Below are positions 46,431 to 58,799 of a stretch of DNA of 64,000 nucleotides, one piece after another. Under the pieces are notes generated by a model. It made no database searches and was not told where the DNA came from. It was given only the letters and a program-made list of their open reading frames with translations. The position numbers and the translations under genes are program-made. Numbering within the stretch: the first letter of the stretch is position 1; the number at the start of each line of letters is the position of its first letter. The stretch lies in NCBI RefSeq assembly GCF_025024155.1, contig NW_026251740.1, positions 248,001 to 312,000 of the forward strand, read 5' to 3'. This DNA is from Gamsiella multidivaricata. Its lineage: Eukaryota > Mortierellomycota > Mortierellomycetes > Mortierellales > Mortierellaceae.

Positions 46431-47693
46431 AGGATCATAAAAAGCGCGTATATACAACAGGTTCCATTAATGCGTAAAAATCAAACAGAGGAGCCACATG
46501 GGGCAATAAGGGCACCCATGAAGAGCCCCTAAGAAGACCATCACTGTCGCGGCCACTTCCCGGTCGGCAAACCAGAAGTCCGAAAGGACTCGTTAAATCT
46601 GCTAGAGCTAAAGAAGTATCCCGCTAATGACAGGATGTTTCTGCATGCGTACGAAAGGGTCGTTAATCGTACCTGCAAAGGAATGGGCCAAGAGAGATAA
46701 AAAAAAAAAGATTGATCAACTCAGGTCAACTCAGGTCAACCCTTAATAATGTCCACTCAAATGGCGGGGGCAATTACACAAGCCCAAACGGCCCAAACGG
46801 CTTCCTTTTCCTTTCCTCCCTACTCGATCTTTACACCACTCACCTCACGCAGCTATGCAGTCTTTCTCCACCTCCATCTCACCTCTTCGTTCTCATTTTC
46901 CCTCTGCCTATTTCTTCGTTGGCTCGCTCTTGTTCACAAGGATCCTGTGCTGGTGGCAATACATAAACAAGGTAAGTTCCTAAACCACTTTGGCCTTTGA
47001 GGCTCCTTGTTCACAGGAAAAAAAATGAACAGTCGGTTTGGCTGTGCCTCCCTGTTGGCGTGGACTTTCAGGCACAGTCATATGCAGGCGGACAGAGAGT
47101 CCTTTTCCTTTCCTTTTCCGTTTTTCTATTTCTTCCCGTACAGGAATGCTGTGACGCGATACCCCCGTTGTTGCAGATTGGTCAGTAGCGGTCGGGGCAG
47201 GCCGTTGAGACAACCACGCGGCGCGCTCGTTGCGGCGTACGTTCTATCCGCCGTGATGCCATCCTGAGCGATGTATATGCTCCTGGTGATTGTCATTACC
47301 ACCTCTACATTTGTACCCAGTCGACCACGGGCTGCAAAGTAGGTGGTGCAGGTGCGGATAGGGCTTACGGTTTCGACTTCAGCTCATCTGCGGCGGCAAA
47401 GTTAATGATACCGTCAATACCGAAGAGGCGTTCAGGCTGTTGAGGGTGTGTGTGTGTGTTTTCTATCCACATATATTTATTGGTTCGGAGTAGTGGCGCC
47501 GAGACAGAAGAGTGAAGCGGACGATGGGAGACAGATGCGTAGAGTGGGAATGGTGACAGTGGTGGCTATGGGATGCGGTGCCTGATGTCGATCAACTCTC
47601 CTGCGATTAGTTGCACACAAAGGAGCTCTATCTAATCTCGTTCCATTCAACATCTACCGAGTGACCTTTTCGGTTGATCAACATTCACAAACC
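46431..47693. other. Intergenic region; no confident gene
   Basis: Contains a short CAGGTCAACT repeat (about 46716-46742), a GT dinucleotide run (about 47447-47460) and a C-rich leader-like stretch. Frames near 46712-47270 are short and overlap in several frames. No gene is supported. Confidence 0.4.
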
Positions 47694-48772
47694 ATGAGCA
47701 ACATCATCATCTCCGAGGACCACCCTTATCGTGCATATATTGAACAGCAAGGTCTCGACAACCTGTTGCCGATCAGTTTCTTCCAATTCCACCGCTTCAC
47801 GCACAGCCAGAAAGACTACGCGGGTCAAGAGTACAATAAGTTGATCGCGCTGGTCATGCAGCAGCGCGCCCCAGATGTCGGCAAAGCAGCGAGCAAGTTG
47901 GGTCTCGTCGGCGACCTGCAGGCATCCTGGATCGTGTCTTTGCAAAGAACCATTACAACGACGTGGCTGACGCGATAACAGATGAGAGCATGAAGGACCC
48001 GGTCGCGCGCTACATCATGTCCGTCATTTCATAGTAAGTTTTTTTTTTTTTTACTAAAAGCATCAACCAAGCTCGATACGACCGAAAGACGTATTCCCCA
48101 TCCTGTGCTTTCATCATCTAGCGCGCACTACTTCACCTTCCACGACCACGTCCCCACTCACATCAATGAACGACAGGGTTTTGCGGACTTGATGTGGCCG
48201 TTCATCAGAGGTGCAATGACGATGACGGGTGTTGAGACGCAGTACCTAGAAGTTCTCATCGCTGGAGTTCTTGAGCGCAAGAACTTGGAAAAGGATGGCC
48301 TGACGGAAGCCAAGCAAGCAGGCCAATATGCTGATGGGGTCGCTTTTTGGGAAGACAGCCAAATCTTCCTCTCAGAAGCCTCGACCATCGACAGCCCAAG
48401 GGCGGAGAAGCTGCGGCAGGGTGAGTTCAAGCTCGCCAGGGCCATGAGGGATTCATGGGTCAGTCAAGTCAGGGCCACATGCAAGCATTCGGTTCCCCTG
48501 AGCGGGGTCGCTGTCTTTGGGTCCAGCACATTCAAGGACGAAACCAAGCTCTGGCGACTTGACTTTCGTGGCGTTTTCGGCTTGTTCACTTCAGCTCTTT
48601 CTTTGTCCCGCTCAAGAAAGGCCAATTTGGAAAGAAAGCCAAAGTGTCCATCCTTCGTTGCCTCGAGTTGGCAATGCGTGTCAAAGCAGAGGTCGACGCG
48701 CGGGAGGAAGACGCGGATCCTGTGGATCATGAGATGCGCGAGCTGTTGGAGAAGGCTGTGCCAGCCATTTAG
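47694..48772 (+). pseudogene. Nuclease-like gene with two single-base frameshifts (superfamily member iii)
   Basis: Two exons, 47694-48033 and 48122-48772, joined by a clean GT-AG intron. The protein starts MSNIIISEDHPYRAYIEQQG. Near 47920 the frame must shift by one base to continue as ILDRVFAKNHYNDVADAITD, and near 48588 again to continue as FFVPLKKGQFGKKAKVSILR up to the stop at 48772. The middle part reads QYADGVAFWEDSQIFLSEAS, then a helix (EFKLARAMRDSWVSQVR) and SGVAVFG, matching members i and ii. Each break looks like one missing base. Either this is a young pseudogene or the assembly has two errors. If intact it would encode about 330 aa. Function unknown. Confidence 0.55.
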
Positions 48773-50776
48773 AGTACCTCAGCAATTCCTATGAAGAACC
48801 GCAAGAGAAGACCATCTGCGTTCTTTTGCGCGTCAGCGAAGTAACAAAAATAAAAATAACAATTGCATGCAGACAGGGCGCTGGTCAGAAGCGAGGTGAA
48901 TATGCCACTCATGAACAGTTCCGCGATCTTCACGCTGTAATCTTGCACAGAGACGTGGACCCTAGAATATGGAGGAATGAAAGCGTTCGCTGATCATGAT
49001 GGGCGTCTTTCTTTTTTTGTTTTTTTGGGTGAAGGTTGACACGTACTCGCCCAACCTGAACCTGCAGTGCAGTTGATGTTGGTAGAGACATGCCGTCCGA
49101 AGATGTTGATGATAAAAGTCGAGAACGGAAGGTTTTTTGCTGCCGTGCTCAGGTACTGGATGCCTTCCAAATGATACGCTGTGGCGTCAGAGCTAGGAAA
49201 TGATAGATCTGGTTGATAGGGACAGGTCCAACACTATGTGGCGTTTCATCCTGCGCTTGGGCCGTGTGGTCTTCGCAAACTTGGCACCCAAAGTTTTCTA
49301 ACCGACGACATTGCATTCTTTGGTCTGGCACAGCCCATAGTGCAAAAGGGTTTGGTCGTGTGACATGAAGAGTGGGGAGAAAGGAATGAGTAATTGACAA
49401 GAGGCTGCAAGTGAAGGCGAGAGGTAGGAAGCAACAAAAAGAATCGAGAGCAATGCAGAGGGTCAGTCGAATGCAAGAAAGGAAATGGACGAGCGAGTAG
49501 TCGAATGCTAGAGAGGAAAGAGGAATGGAAGAAGTGTTCGAAGATGAAATCAGCGACGACGTGGCAGGGAGGGTGGAGACAAGGAGAAAGAAGGTGAGTG
49601 GATGAGCGCTGTAGTGCTAGCAAGGCCGGCAAAAATAAGAGTAGGCGAGCAACTGAGGGTCGGTGCAAAAAAAACAAAAACGACGAGGAATAAAGGCAGG
49701 TGGGACTCGAGAGCAGTTCCGGCCTGTAACGTAGACACTGAGACAGACCGTGGCCGAGTGAGCGGGGACAAGGTGAGTGGAATACGCGCAAGAGAATAGG
49801 GCGCGATCGGGGCGGCATGGTGGTTGCCAGGGGTGCGACTGAGAGAATGTAGCGAAAGAAAAGATAGACAGAGGAGCGTGGTATTGAAAAGAGTGTGTGA
49901 GAGGGAGTAAAAGAGGAAAGGGGGGACGAGAGAGAGTGAACGGAAGACACAACGGTGAAATGAAACGAGCAACGAGAGACGAAGGAGTATCTGGAGAAGT
50001 AGCTGAGAAAATAAAGCATGCGCAAACTGTGGGTTGTGCACTGTCAATAAAGATCGATCTTCTCCTGCAGAGGAGTGAACTCTGGATTGTTCTGCGTCAA
50101 AGAGACGAGGCCAGATGATAAAGGTGATGCCACGAGATCAGCTCGACGAAAGCGAGGAGCCTGAGTAAGAGCAGATGATCTTATTATTCCGAGATGATGG
50201 CGGGTGCTAGAGGTTGATCGAGACGTGGTGGGGTGAAGGAAGAAGATTCAGCCAAGATGAGAGAGTGGAATGATGGGAAAGAATGACCGGGAGTGAAGAG
50301 TGCTGCCGAGGGTGCGACTGAGGACGAGTGAAATACAATTTCTCTAGAGTCAGGATGGCTGGATGCACCGGCCCAACTCCACGTTATTGCAGGAGTTATC
50401 CTGTGAACACGCAGGACCATCGCCAACTCCTCTTCTGAAGTCCGAGGTATTGAAGGGGTGTTGGATGGAAGATGGAGGTGAATGCCTCAGGTTCTCCCTG
50501 GCCTTCCTGCTATGTTCGCCATTCATGCTCCTGAAAATAATATTGGAAGAAGGATGCGGTTATATGTACATCAATGATTGAGGAATGGGACTAAGATAGT
50601 CATCACGGGGCGCACATCTGCACACGGGTGGGTGACGTCTCACGGAAGTAGCTGGTGCCAACATTGCGAGGGCGGATGGGATTCGCCCTTGAAGCCAAAG
50701 GCGGTTCATATTGGAGACTCTACAGGGGTAAACCTTCAGCAAACCATCGCCTTCGCTCTCCCTCTATACATAAACC
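48773..50776. other. Intergenic region, purine-rich; no confident gene
   Basis: 49400-50330 is strongly purine-rich on the + strand (pyrimidine-rich on the minus strand), like the leaders of other genes here. A few minus-strand frames between 48830 and 49330 look protein-like, but I could not build a consistent exon chain. Confidence 0.4.
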
Positions 50777-53700
50777 ATGCCTCATGGGAATCCACCCCCA
50801 TCCATGGCGCGCATGGAACCACAGGAGTCTGAACTGTGGGCAACTAGAATTAAGTACGTCTGCCACAGCAACCGTGGGCCAGGGTATCAGCAACTGGACT
50901 GGCGGGGTTCTGCTTTTATTGCTGTCATAAATATGAGGTTATGGGGTCTCTTTGTCTCTTCGTCTCAAGCATCTTACTAATCAGTTCATGCACATCTTGC
51001 CCATTCAACTCGCCTCAGAGCTGTGCCATTCAACTCTCCTAACTTCAACTGCATTATACCTGGGTGCCCGAACTCATACCAAACCAAGCAGGGACTAGAG
51101 CGCCACTTCGCCGCGATACACATGTACAGGGCGGATCCGAACGCCAAATATTCTCGATCCACCTCGGCCGCTTCAATAGCCGGCAACACCTTCAATAGCA
51201 TGCGCAGGAACAGTGGCAGTGGGACCAGGAATGGCCGTGTACGGTCACGTCGCAAAGGAAGACCTCCTGGATCCGGACTCAAGGCTCGGCTTAAGCAGCA
51301 GGAGATAGAGCAGGCATTGGAGCAGGCCATCACAGAAGGAGACGCTGTTCATCGCCCAGAGATTCACACAAACCATTCGCTCCTCGCCAGCCACGCTGCT
51401 TCAGCACGGCACGATTGTGGCGACGATGAGGCCAAGCCGAGGGAAGAGCGCTCGTATCTCGAGTTTTTTCCATTTCTCAACACGTCTTTGAGACTCGAGC
51501 TAGTGGATGCTTCGCAGATGCAGTCTCAAACATTGGAGGGGTCATCTCGGACAAGCGCGCCGGAGGCTGACGATCTTTCGAAACCAGGAACGAAGAGCAC
51601 AGCGGTGAAAACAGAAGGCAGCGTTCTCGACACGGCACCCATCCCCCCGACGACAAATGACCATAAAGAACATACCATAACAAACGACATCTTTCACGAC
51701 TCAATTAATGAACTACCAAACGAAACCTCGGCCAGTGGTCTTACCAACACCTTATCATCACCAGTGACAGAGATTGTACTTGCAGACCAGAATCACCCTG
51801 GAGACTCTAACGTGGACGACAATATGGATGGGGATGCTGCGTCAGACCGGGATGAATTCTTTGATGCGAAAGGATTCATCGAGAGCGAGGCGGAATCGAG
51901 CCAAAAGCAGGTTATACAGCATGAACGCAGCGCCAGTAGGGATGAAGGTCGCTCAGTGTCCCCGGGTACTCAAAGCGAAGTCAGGGACGAAACCATGGAT
52001 ATGGACGTAGATCAGGAAGGATCGGCTAGCACAAACACTGACATCGCAAACGCTGACGTGGAAGAAACGAGTCATGACTATAATGTCTCTGCCATGCAGG
52101 AGGATGATGTAAAGATGGTGCCTGAACCTGAGGCACAGGATTCCAAAAGTGCTGAAAGGTCGTCGTTCGCACCATCAACCAACGCTCACTCTACCGGATT
52201 ATCTGCAAAACAATCAACCGCGCAGTCGATAACGACTGCCCTTGAACCCAAGACACCGGCAACTCAACTTCCCCAGTCATCCTTCAGATTGATTCCAAGG
52301 GATGATGATGACCTTGAAGAATACCATCTGCCTGCTGGCCACAACGTGCGGTACATCGGTGAGTGAATTGTGTAGGGTGCGCTTCTGGAACCGATACATT
52401 CACTTACATACGGCAGACTAAACTCCACCTAATGCTGCCAACCACCTATAGAGCCGACGGAGACGGAACTCGCAGAGCGTGTGGAATATGACATGGACGA
52501 GCAGGGTATGTCGATCATATGAAAGTCATCGATCACAGAAACTTGGAAGCAAATGACTAATATACAGCTTGTGATTTCAATAGACGAGTTTTGGCTCAAA
52601 GACATCAACGCGGAGCGACGCAAGCAGGATTTAGGAGAGGTCTCTGCTTCGATGTTTGAAAAGATTATCGATCGGCTCGAGAAGGAGTGGTTTGATCTGG
52701 TAAGTGTTGGACACCACTTTTCCCCTCTTGTTGATTTGTTCGAGTAATCCAAATTGAAATGGATGTCTATTTCTTGTCAATTAAATAGACTAAGAATATC
52801 CCAAAATCGACGGAAAATCTGCCACCAGAGGATTCTGCCTGCAACATTTGCGATGATGGCGAATGTGAGAACAGCAACGCTATTGTTTTCTGCGACGGTT
52901 GTAACCTCGCAGTACACCAAGGTATGTCACAACCATTCGCGACGACAATGACTTCCATGTTCATGGTTCTTGCGCACATCTTCTTTTCAAATGTTGGCCG
53001 CTAATATGCTTAATAATAAACGTTCGCAATAGACTGCTATGGCATCCCATATATTCCTGAAGGCCAATGGCTCTGTCGCAAATGCATGTTGTCGCCTCAG
53101 ATGCCAGTATCCTGCATATTCTGTCCAGGCGAAGGAGGGGCATTTAAGCAGACAACGAACAGTCGATGGGCACATCTCCTGTGCGCAAGCTGGATTCCCG
53201 AAGTAGGCGTGGCGAATACAGTTTACATGGAACCCATCGACAATATCGACAAGATCCCAGCAAGCCGTTGGAGGCTGACCTGCTATATCTGTAAACTCCG
53301 AATGGGCGCTTGCATTCAATGCGAAACGAAGAACTGCTTCCGGGCTTTCCATGTGACCTGTGCACGAAGAGCTCATCTGTACATGAAATCGAAATTGTCC
53401 AAGGCTTCTAACTCTGGAGGAGAGGTCCTGGTCTATCGTGCTCACTGTCATAAGCATACACCGGTAAGTACCAGGAACTGCACGATGCTGCTCAGATTAT
53501 TGGTGCTCATGAAGGTGTCAACCTAACTCTTTCTCCCCTTCCTATTTTCGATCCTTCACTTTGATCAGCGTGACTACCGAGGAGCCGTTGATATCGCCGG
53601 AGCAGCTGCATTGTTTGCACACAAGGGCATCAAGAAAAAGCGGGCCAAAATCCGTGTTGTGGATGACGATAGCGAAGACCCTGACTACGGCCGCAGTGAT

Positions 53701-56700
53701 GAGGAGGAAATCTCTGGCCATGGACGATCCTCGGTTTCCAACAACGACACGGGAGCAACAACATCATCTGCCCTCGTGGCTTCTCAATCGCTTGGTGGAT
53801 CCAGGACATCAAAAGCGGCTCTAGCGCATCAAAAACACTATACGCCTGGCGCCCCACTAGCGCCCATGTTTATCGTCAACCGCCTTCTCCCGTTCGTGGG
53901 TAAACTGGGGGCTAAAACACCGGCACTACGGAAGGTGTCTGCGCTGAATTTTATCTACACCGTCTGCAAATATTGGTCGCTCAAACGAGAATCGAGACGC
54001 GGCGCACCGTTGCTAAAGCGATTGCATCTGGAACCCTGGACAGCCTCCGCTTCAGCTCACAGGCAGACTGAAGAAGAGAAAGTAAAGAAGCTGCAGACGC
54101 AACTGCTATTGCGTGGTGATCTGGAGAAGGTCAGGATGCTTGCAGAGCTCGTACGGAAGCGCGAGAGGGCCAAGCTGAAGCGCCAAGAGCTGCAGAACCG
54201 TTATTTATGCAAGATCATATTCCCACTAAAGACAATCCTTGAAGATACGCTTGCAGAGCTGGAAAAGTAAGGATCGGCCACTCTCTACCATGAAGGATGC
54301 AACTCAAAAGTTCGGTTTTTGCTGTCTCTAACCTTGTAACCTTACACTTTTTTTTCCCTTTTTTTCGTCAGGTTGGATCGGCAAAAGTTTTTCGCATACC
54401 CGATTTCTGCAGAGGAGGTCAAGGACTACCATGATGTTATTAAGAATCCCATCTGCTTCCAGACTATGAATGAGAACGTCTTCACTCATGAGTACCAAAG
54501 CGTAGAGGAGTTTGCTGTAAAGTCCTTCTTTCCGTTTTACAATGGTTGTCGTCAACAAATTTGGAAACGACCCCTGATCAATCATTATTCCACGCTACTT
54601 TAGGATGACGCCCGACGTATCTACCACAACTGCCTAACTTACAACAAAGTCGATACACCATACTATCGAGCAGCGACCCGACAGTTGAAGCAGGCAGAGC
54701 CGCTCCTTCAAAAAGCCAAGGAGGATTACGAACATCTGGAAATCGACCCGCAAACTGGATTCCTAGCCGTACCTATCGATCCCGAGATTTTTACCTACAA
54801 CCTGGTGCCATTCCAGCGACCCGAGGAAGAAGGAGAGAGACAGCTGTCGGATGTTTCTGTTCCCGCAACGCAGAATGTTGTCCCTACTGAAATAAACCCA
54901 CCGAAATCCAAGCGCAGAAATCCTTCGGTCGATCTGCCCAGACTACCTGTCGTTACTGGAAGACCTCTCAGAGCAACCTCAGGAAGAGCGGGGCAAACTG
55001 CAGGATCATTGGCAAGTTTAGCAAGTACAACAGCCTCCAACTCACAAAAGTCAGCGCAGGAGGCCCAACAAGCGCTGAACAAGACTCCGGGTTTCCGTTC
55101 GCCTTCTAGAAACGGACCCCGACCGGAGGTGCCGAAACTAAAGACGGCAACCCTGACGAGGGCTGATGTGGCAAAGGCACGGCAGGCTTCTAGCGATGGC
55201 ACTGTGCAGTTGAGCCTGGATGAGGATGAGTTACTGGAAAAACTGAAGCACAAGTCGAAGAAATCGCGATCATTGGCCGTCAACTTGCAGTCGAGACTCA
55301 AGCCTTCGATCGTCGACAAGGCTGTGGTGATCAACAAACCTGCACCGAAGGGATGGGCGTACGTAGTGGTCGAGGGAGAAGAGGACACAACGGAGGGCGA
55401 AGATGAAGTCGATTCAAAGGAAGGGGAGTTGGATGAGGAAACACAAGCGCTGGAGAAGGCCAAAGAAGAGGCCAGGATAAAGCGTCGGGAGGAGAGGCAT
55501 GCACTCGCTTTGAAGAAGAAGCTGGCGAAGGGACAGAAGGCCAAGGCTAGAGCAGAGGCTTATGCCCGGCTGAAGGCTAGTAGGGCTACAGGGAACTTGG
55601 CGCAAGCTGAAAAGGAGGGAGCCAGCGGGAAACAGGACAGCCAGGGTTCGCACTCACAGATAGAAATCGACAGTACTCTCCCACTCAGACATTCGAGCCA
55701 AGGAAGCAGGAACGGCAGGTCCAGATCAAGGCGAAGTGCAGCCGATCAACGCTCAAAGGGTGCAGCAGACTCAATTGCAGACCATGATGACCAAGAGGGG
55801 CCTGTAGATCTCAATAAGGTGGTAGATGGTGGCGATCTACGGATGACTTCGACCTCAACCCCTCATCAGAACAGTCAAAATAGCGACTCTGAAACTGAGA
55901 TGGATGTTAAGGAGCATGAGACGCATGGCAAGGGAAAACAAACGGGGAGGCATGGCGCCGACCTCAGTAATGGTGTCGATGGACTGGGTCTGAATTCTGA
56001 AGGGCAGGAGCCGAAAAGCGATGATGACGATGATGCTAGTGTACCAGTAGAGGATGAGGTAGCAGCGATGGACGAGGACCCCATGCGGAAACGCCAGAGG
56101 AGGCCAGCTTCTTCACGGGTTGCTGCTCGGGATGTTTCTGAAGATGAGTCTGCTACTGGAAGTACCCGTCGCCTTCGATCCACTGACGCAGCGCCATTGA
56201 TGTCAGTGTCCTTGGGAACACGGAGGGAAAGTTCAGCGAGTCAAAGAAATGACATTACTGGTGAGTGGTGTTAACTTTGCATTGCATCTATGCCTCATTC
56301 GATTAGTTAATTAATTTGAAAACCCCTTGCTGCTTTAATTTAGGCAAGAGACGACGGAGTGAAAGTATTGAGGGCTCGCCCAAGAAACTAAAATCTGATC
56401 GGCACGGCGGACCTTTGTCGTACGGATCCTTAGTATGGGCCAAGATGGAAGGGTTTCCTTGGTTCCCTGCAGAAGTAAGAGGAGTACAGGTGCCTGCTAT
56501 TTTTCATTCTATTCTTTACGTGCTGGAGCAATTGCTCACGCATTTATCTTTTATTACACAACATGTAGCTGATGGATCCAAAGGGGCCGCAAGTACCAGA
56601 CCAGGCGCGGGAGATGAAGAAGGAGGGCCATGGAGTCCATCTGGTACAGTTTTTCGATTTGCGTGAGCGCGGTGAGCGTGGGCGGTCATGGTATTGGGTT

Positions 56701-56871
56701 ACAACCGCACAGCTGTCACCACTGGGCGTCGATCTGGACGAGGATCGCAAGCGCGTCCACATCAAGGCAGGCTGGAATCCAAAACGTCGCAAGACGGTCA
56801 AGCAAGCCTATATCGATGCCTGTCAGTTAAAGGGGATAGACCCTAGTCTCGTTCTTACAGAGTCCTCTTGA
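50777..56871 (+). CDS. NTO1: BRPF/Nto1-type chromatin scaffold: C2H2, PHD-Zn knuckle-ePHD, bromodomain, PWWP
   Basis: Eleven exons: 50777-50853, 51019-52358, 52452-52505, 52584-52699, 52789-52921, 53033-53463, 53569-54266, 54372-54516, 54604-56260, 56344-56489 and 56569-56871, giving 1699 aa. In order: a C2H2 finger near residue 35 ([19 protein letters not shown]); an acidic low-complexity region; an enhancer-of-polycomb-like segment ([15 protein letters not shown]); PHD1 ([20 protein letters not shown]); the zinc knuckle and extended PHD ([13 protein letters not shown], then [13 protein letters not shown]); a bromodomain (about 925-1030, with [14 protein letters not shown], whose Asn is the acetyl-lysine ligand); charged coiled regions; and a C-terminal PWWP ([20 protein letters not shown]). 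BRPF proteins anchor MYST acetyltransferases to H3 tails. The small first exon is the least secure; it was chosen for phase and resemblance to BRPF N-termini. Confidence 0.93.
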
Positions 56872-57020
56872 GGTCAAGGGCCTTCTTTTTCCTTCCACAC
56901 TGGTGACCAGGAAATAAAAACCATCCTGTCAGCCATTATTATAACACAGAGATAATTTAGAAGCGCTTTGGCTGCGACGATGCTATTGTGTATTGTGTAT
57001 TGTATATTGTTGTACATGAA

Positions 57021-58799
57021 TCAGCTCAGCTGCTCCAGGATACCTTCGAGAACGCCAGCGGAGAGCGGGATGTAAAGGATTTCCACGCCATCCGCGCCCT
57101 TCTTGGATTGGACGATGCGATGGTCTCTGAACTCTGTCAACTGTGTCCTAAAGGTCATGGCGTTACTGACAAGGAAGTTCTCCTGGCATTTTTTGAAAAG
57201 TGTACTGTGAGCCATGCCATAGTCCATTTGGTTCTTGCTGCCTGTGCTAGCGGCCCCTCCTTCGACCACATCCCTCTCGGACTGAATCTGATGCTCAGCT
57301 AGGATTCTGAAGAGACCCTTGCCATTTGAGGTCAGGCTGGCAAGCACAAACTGGATACCGCGTGCCCCCAGTTCCCCTTGTCGGACCATGATTGAGTTTT
57401 CGTAGCTGGTCTCGGCTAAGTATGGCCTGAACGTCGTGAGCTCATGCCAGACCCAGCGAAAGCGCGCCGCCTTGACAGTATCCCAAAGAATGTTGGTGTT
57501 GATATGATCCATGGATGCCACGAGATGGATGTGTGGGCAGGAGGCAAGCAAGCTGAGTGCGGACTGGGTCTTTTCCGATCGTAAGCTGGATCCGTCAATG
57601 TTGTGAATGATGAGATAAAGCTTTTGGATGGCGCGGTCCGGTTGCGAAAAGTAAGCTTGAATAAGGGCAATCTGTTCTTGCAGAGTACCCGTGGGCCCCG
57701 AATATTGCAATGCTTCCGAGCTGATCTTGCTAAGAATTTCCCTGACGGTTAATGTTGGAAAGTATCCATTGACGAGGATCAGGGGTGCATCCGTAAGGAC
57801 AGTGGTGGCAAACTTTGTGAGCAACGCACGTTTAGAGCCATAGCCATATATTAGGAGGTTGAACCCTGACATGAGCTCAAAGTACCACTGTGGGAACTGC
57901 TCCTCGTACAGAAGCATCAGCATCTCCATCTCCTTTGAATGCTTTGTCGGTGTGCGCTTGAGTGCCTGAATAAAGTCCGCATGCTCCAGTGTCGGCAGTT
58001 TCGAGAGCGTGTTGTTGGACGTTTTCGACTTTTGGTGTAGATCCTGGAAGTATCGTTCCGCACCCATCTCGTCCTCCTCAAAGAACGACTTCTGGGCGTC
58101 CTGTGCGTCGTGAACGATAGTATCTGCAAAGTCGCGTTGGCCTTCCCGGCGATCATCATCGGACTCGCCTTCATCTTCCGAGTCATGGTCCTCGTCCTCC
58201 TCATCCTCCTCAGAGCTCGCCTGGTTCATTCTCGAGACTGTCCTTGTGAATCTTCTCCTCTTGACCTCATGATCCGCAGCGGAAACAGTTGCACCCGCTG
58301 CGGAAGATACCTTAGTGCTGTTCTTTCTATTATTCGTCTTCACTGTACTCTGCTGCTCTTGCTGATGGTCAATGATGGATTTGAGGCCTGCGATCTTGCG
58401 TTGCGTTTGGAACCCAAACACCTCTCTTCCTCGTGCGTGTCGTACTATAGCCGCAGCATCATTCTCCTCTAATGTACTTGGCGCCATGATCGTGTCAGCT
58501 TGAACGGATATACTGCTGCTGGCATCAGCGCTGGTACTGGTTGGCAAGAAAACATCCTGTAATGCAGCGGCACTCTCTGCATCCTCCTGAATATTCCTAT
58601 GTTTGATAGACAAGTCATTGGTCTTGTCGACAGTCAGGCCAGACTGGATCCCGATTCGACGTTTTCGCGGGATGTTGCTTTGGACCGCATGCTTGAAGCG
58701 CTTCGTGAGAACTGATTCTCGTTCAGCATCCTGGGCTGACACTCGACAGTTGATATGTGTTGGGATCACGTCATTTCCTTGATATACGATGCACACCAT
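57021..58799 (-). CDS. ORC2: Origin recognition complex subunit 2
   Basis: Single exon on the minus strand, 592 aa from the ATG at 58799. The N-terminal half is charged, with an acidic Ser/Glu/Asp block (EEDEEDEDHDSEDEGESDDD), as is usual for Orc2. The C-terminal half carries the degenerate AAA+ fold: FPQWYFELMSGFNLLIYGYG (the Walker-A-like GYGSK without the full GKT/S), ILVNGYFPTLTVREIL, LYLIIHNIDGSSLR and CPHIHLVASMDHINTNILWD. A winged-helix region follows. It is a nuclear subunit of the hexamer that marks replication origins and loads MCM2-7. The frame is open 63 bases farther upstream without an ATG. It converges tail to tail with the BRPF gene (149 bp between stops). Confidence 0.95.
   Translation of the reverse strand: MVCIVYQGNDVIPTHINCRVSAQDAERESVLTKRFKHAVQSNIPRKRRIGIQSGLTVDKTNDLSIKHRNIQEDAESAAALQDVFLPTSTSADASSSISVQADTIMAPSTLEENDAAAIVRHARGREVFGFQTQRKIAGLKSIIDHQQEQQSTVKTNNRKNSTKVSSAAGATVSAADHEVKRRRFTRTVSRMNQASSEEDEEDEDHDSEDEGESDDDRREGQRDFADTIVHDAQDAQKSFFEEDEMGAERYFQDLHQKSKTSNNTLSKLPTLEHADFIQALKRTPTKHSKEMEMLMLLYEEQFPQWYFELMSGFNLLIYGYGSKRALLTKFATTVLTDAPLILVNGYFPTLTVREILSKISSEALQYSGPTGTLQEQIALIQAYFSQPDRAIQKLYLIIHNIDGSSLRSEKTQSALSLLASCPHIHLVASMDHINTNILWDTVKAARFRWVWHELTTFRPYLAETSYENSIMVRQGELGARGIQFVLASLTSNGKGLFRILAEHQIQSERDVVEGGAASTGSKNQMDYGMAHSTLFKKCQENFLVSNAMTFRTQLTEFRDHRIVQSKKGADGVEILYIPLSAGVLEGILEQLS

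Noticed and set aside
48830..49330. Protein-like minus-strand frames (e.g. STAAKNLPFSTFIINIFG, HVSVQDYSVKIAELF)
   Set aside because: No chain of splice sites joins them in frame; alternative phases give different readings, so no gene model is defensible.
49246..50047. Long minus-strand frames of 165-259 aa
   Set aside because: Ser/Leu/Pro-rich translation of a low-complexity pyrimidine tract; several frames are open at once, which indicates composition rather than coding.
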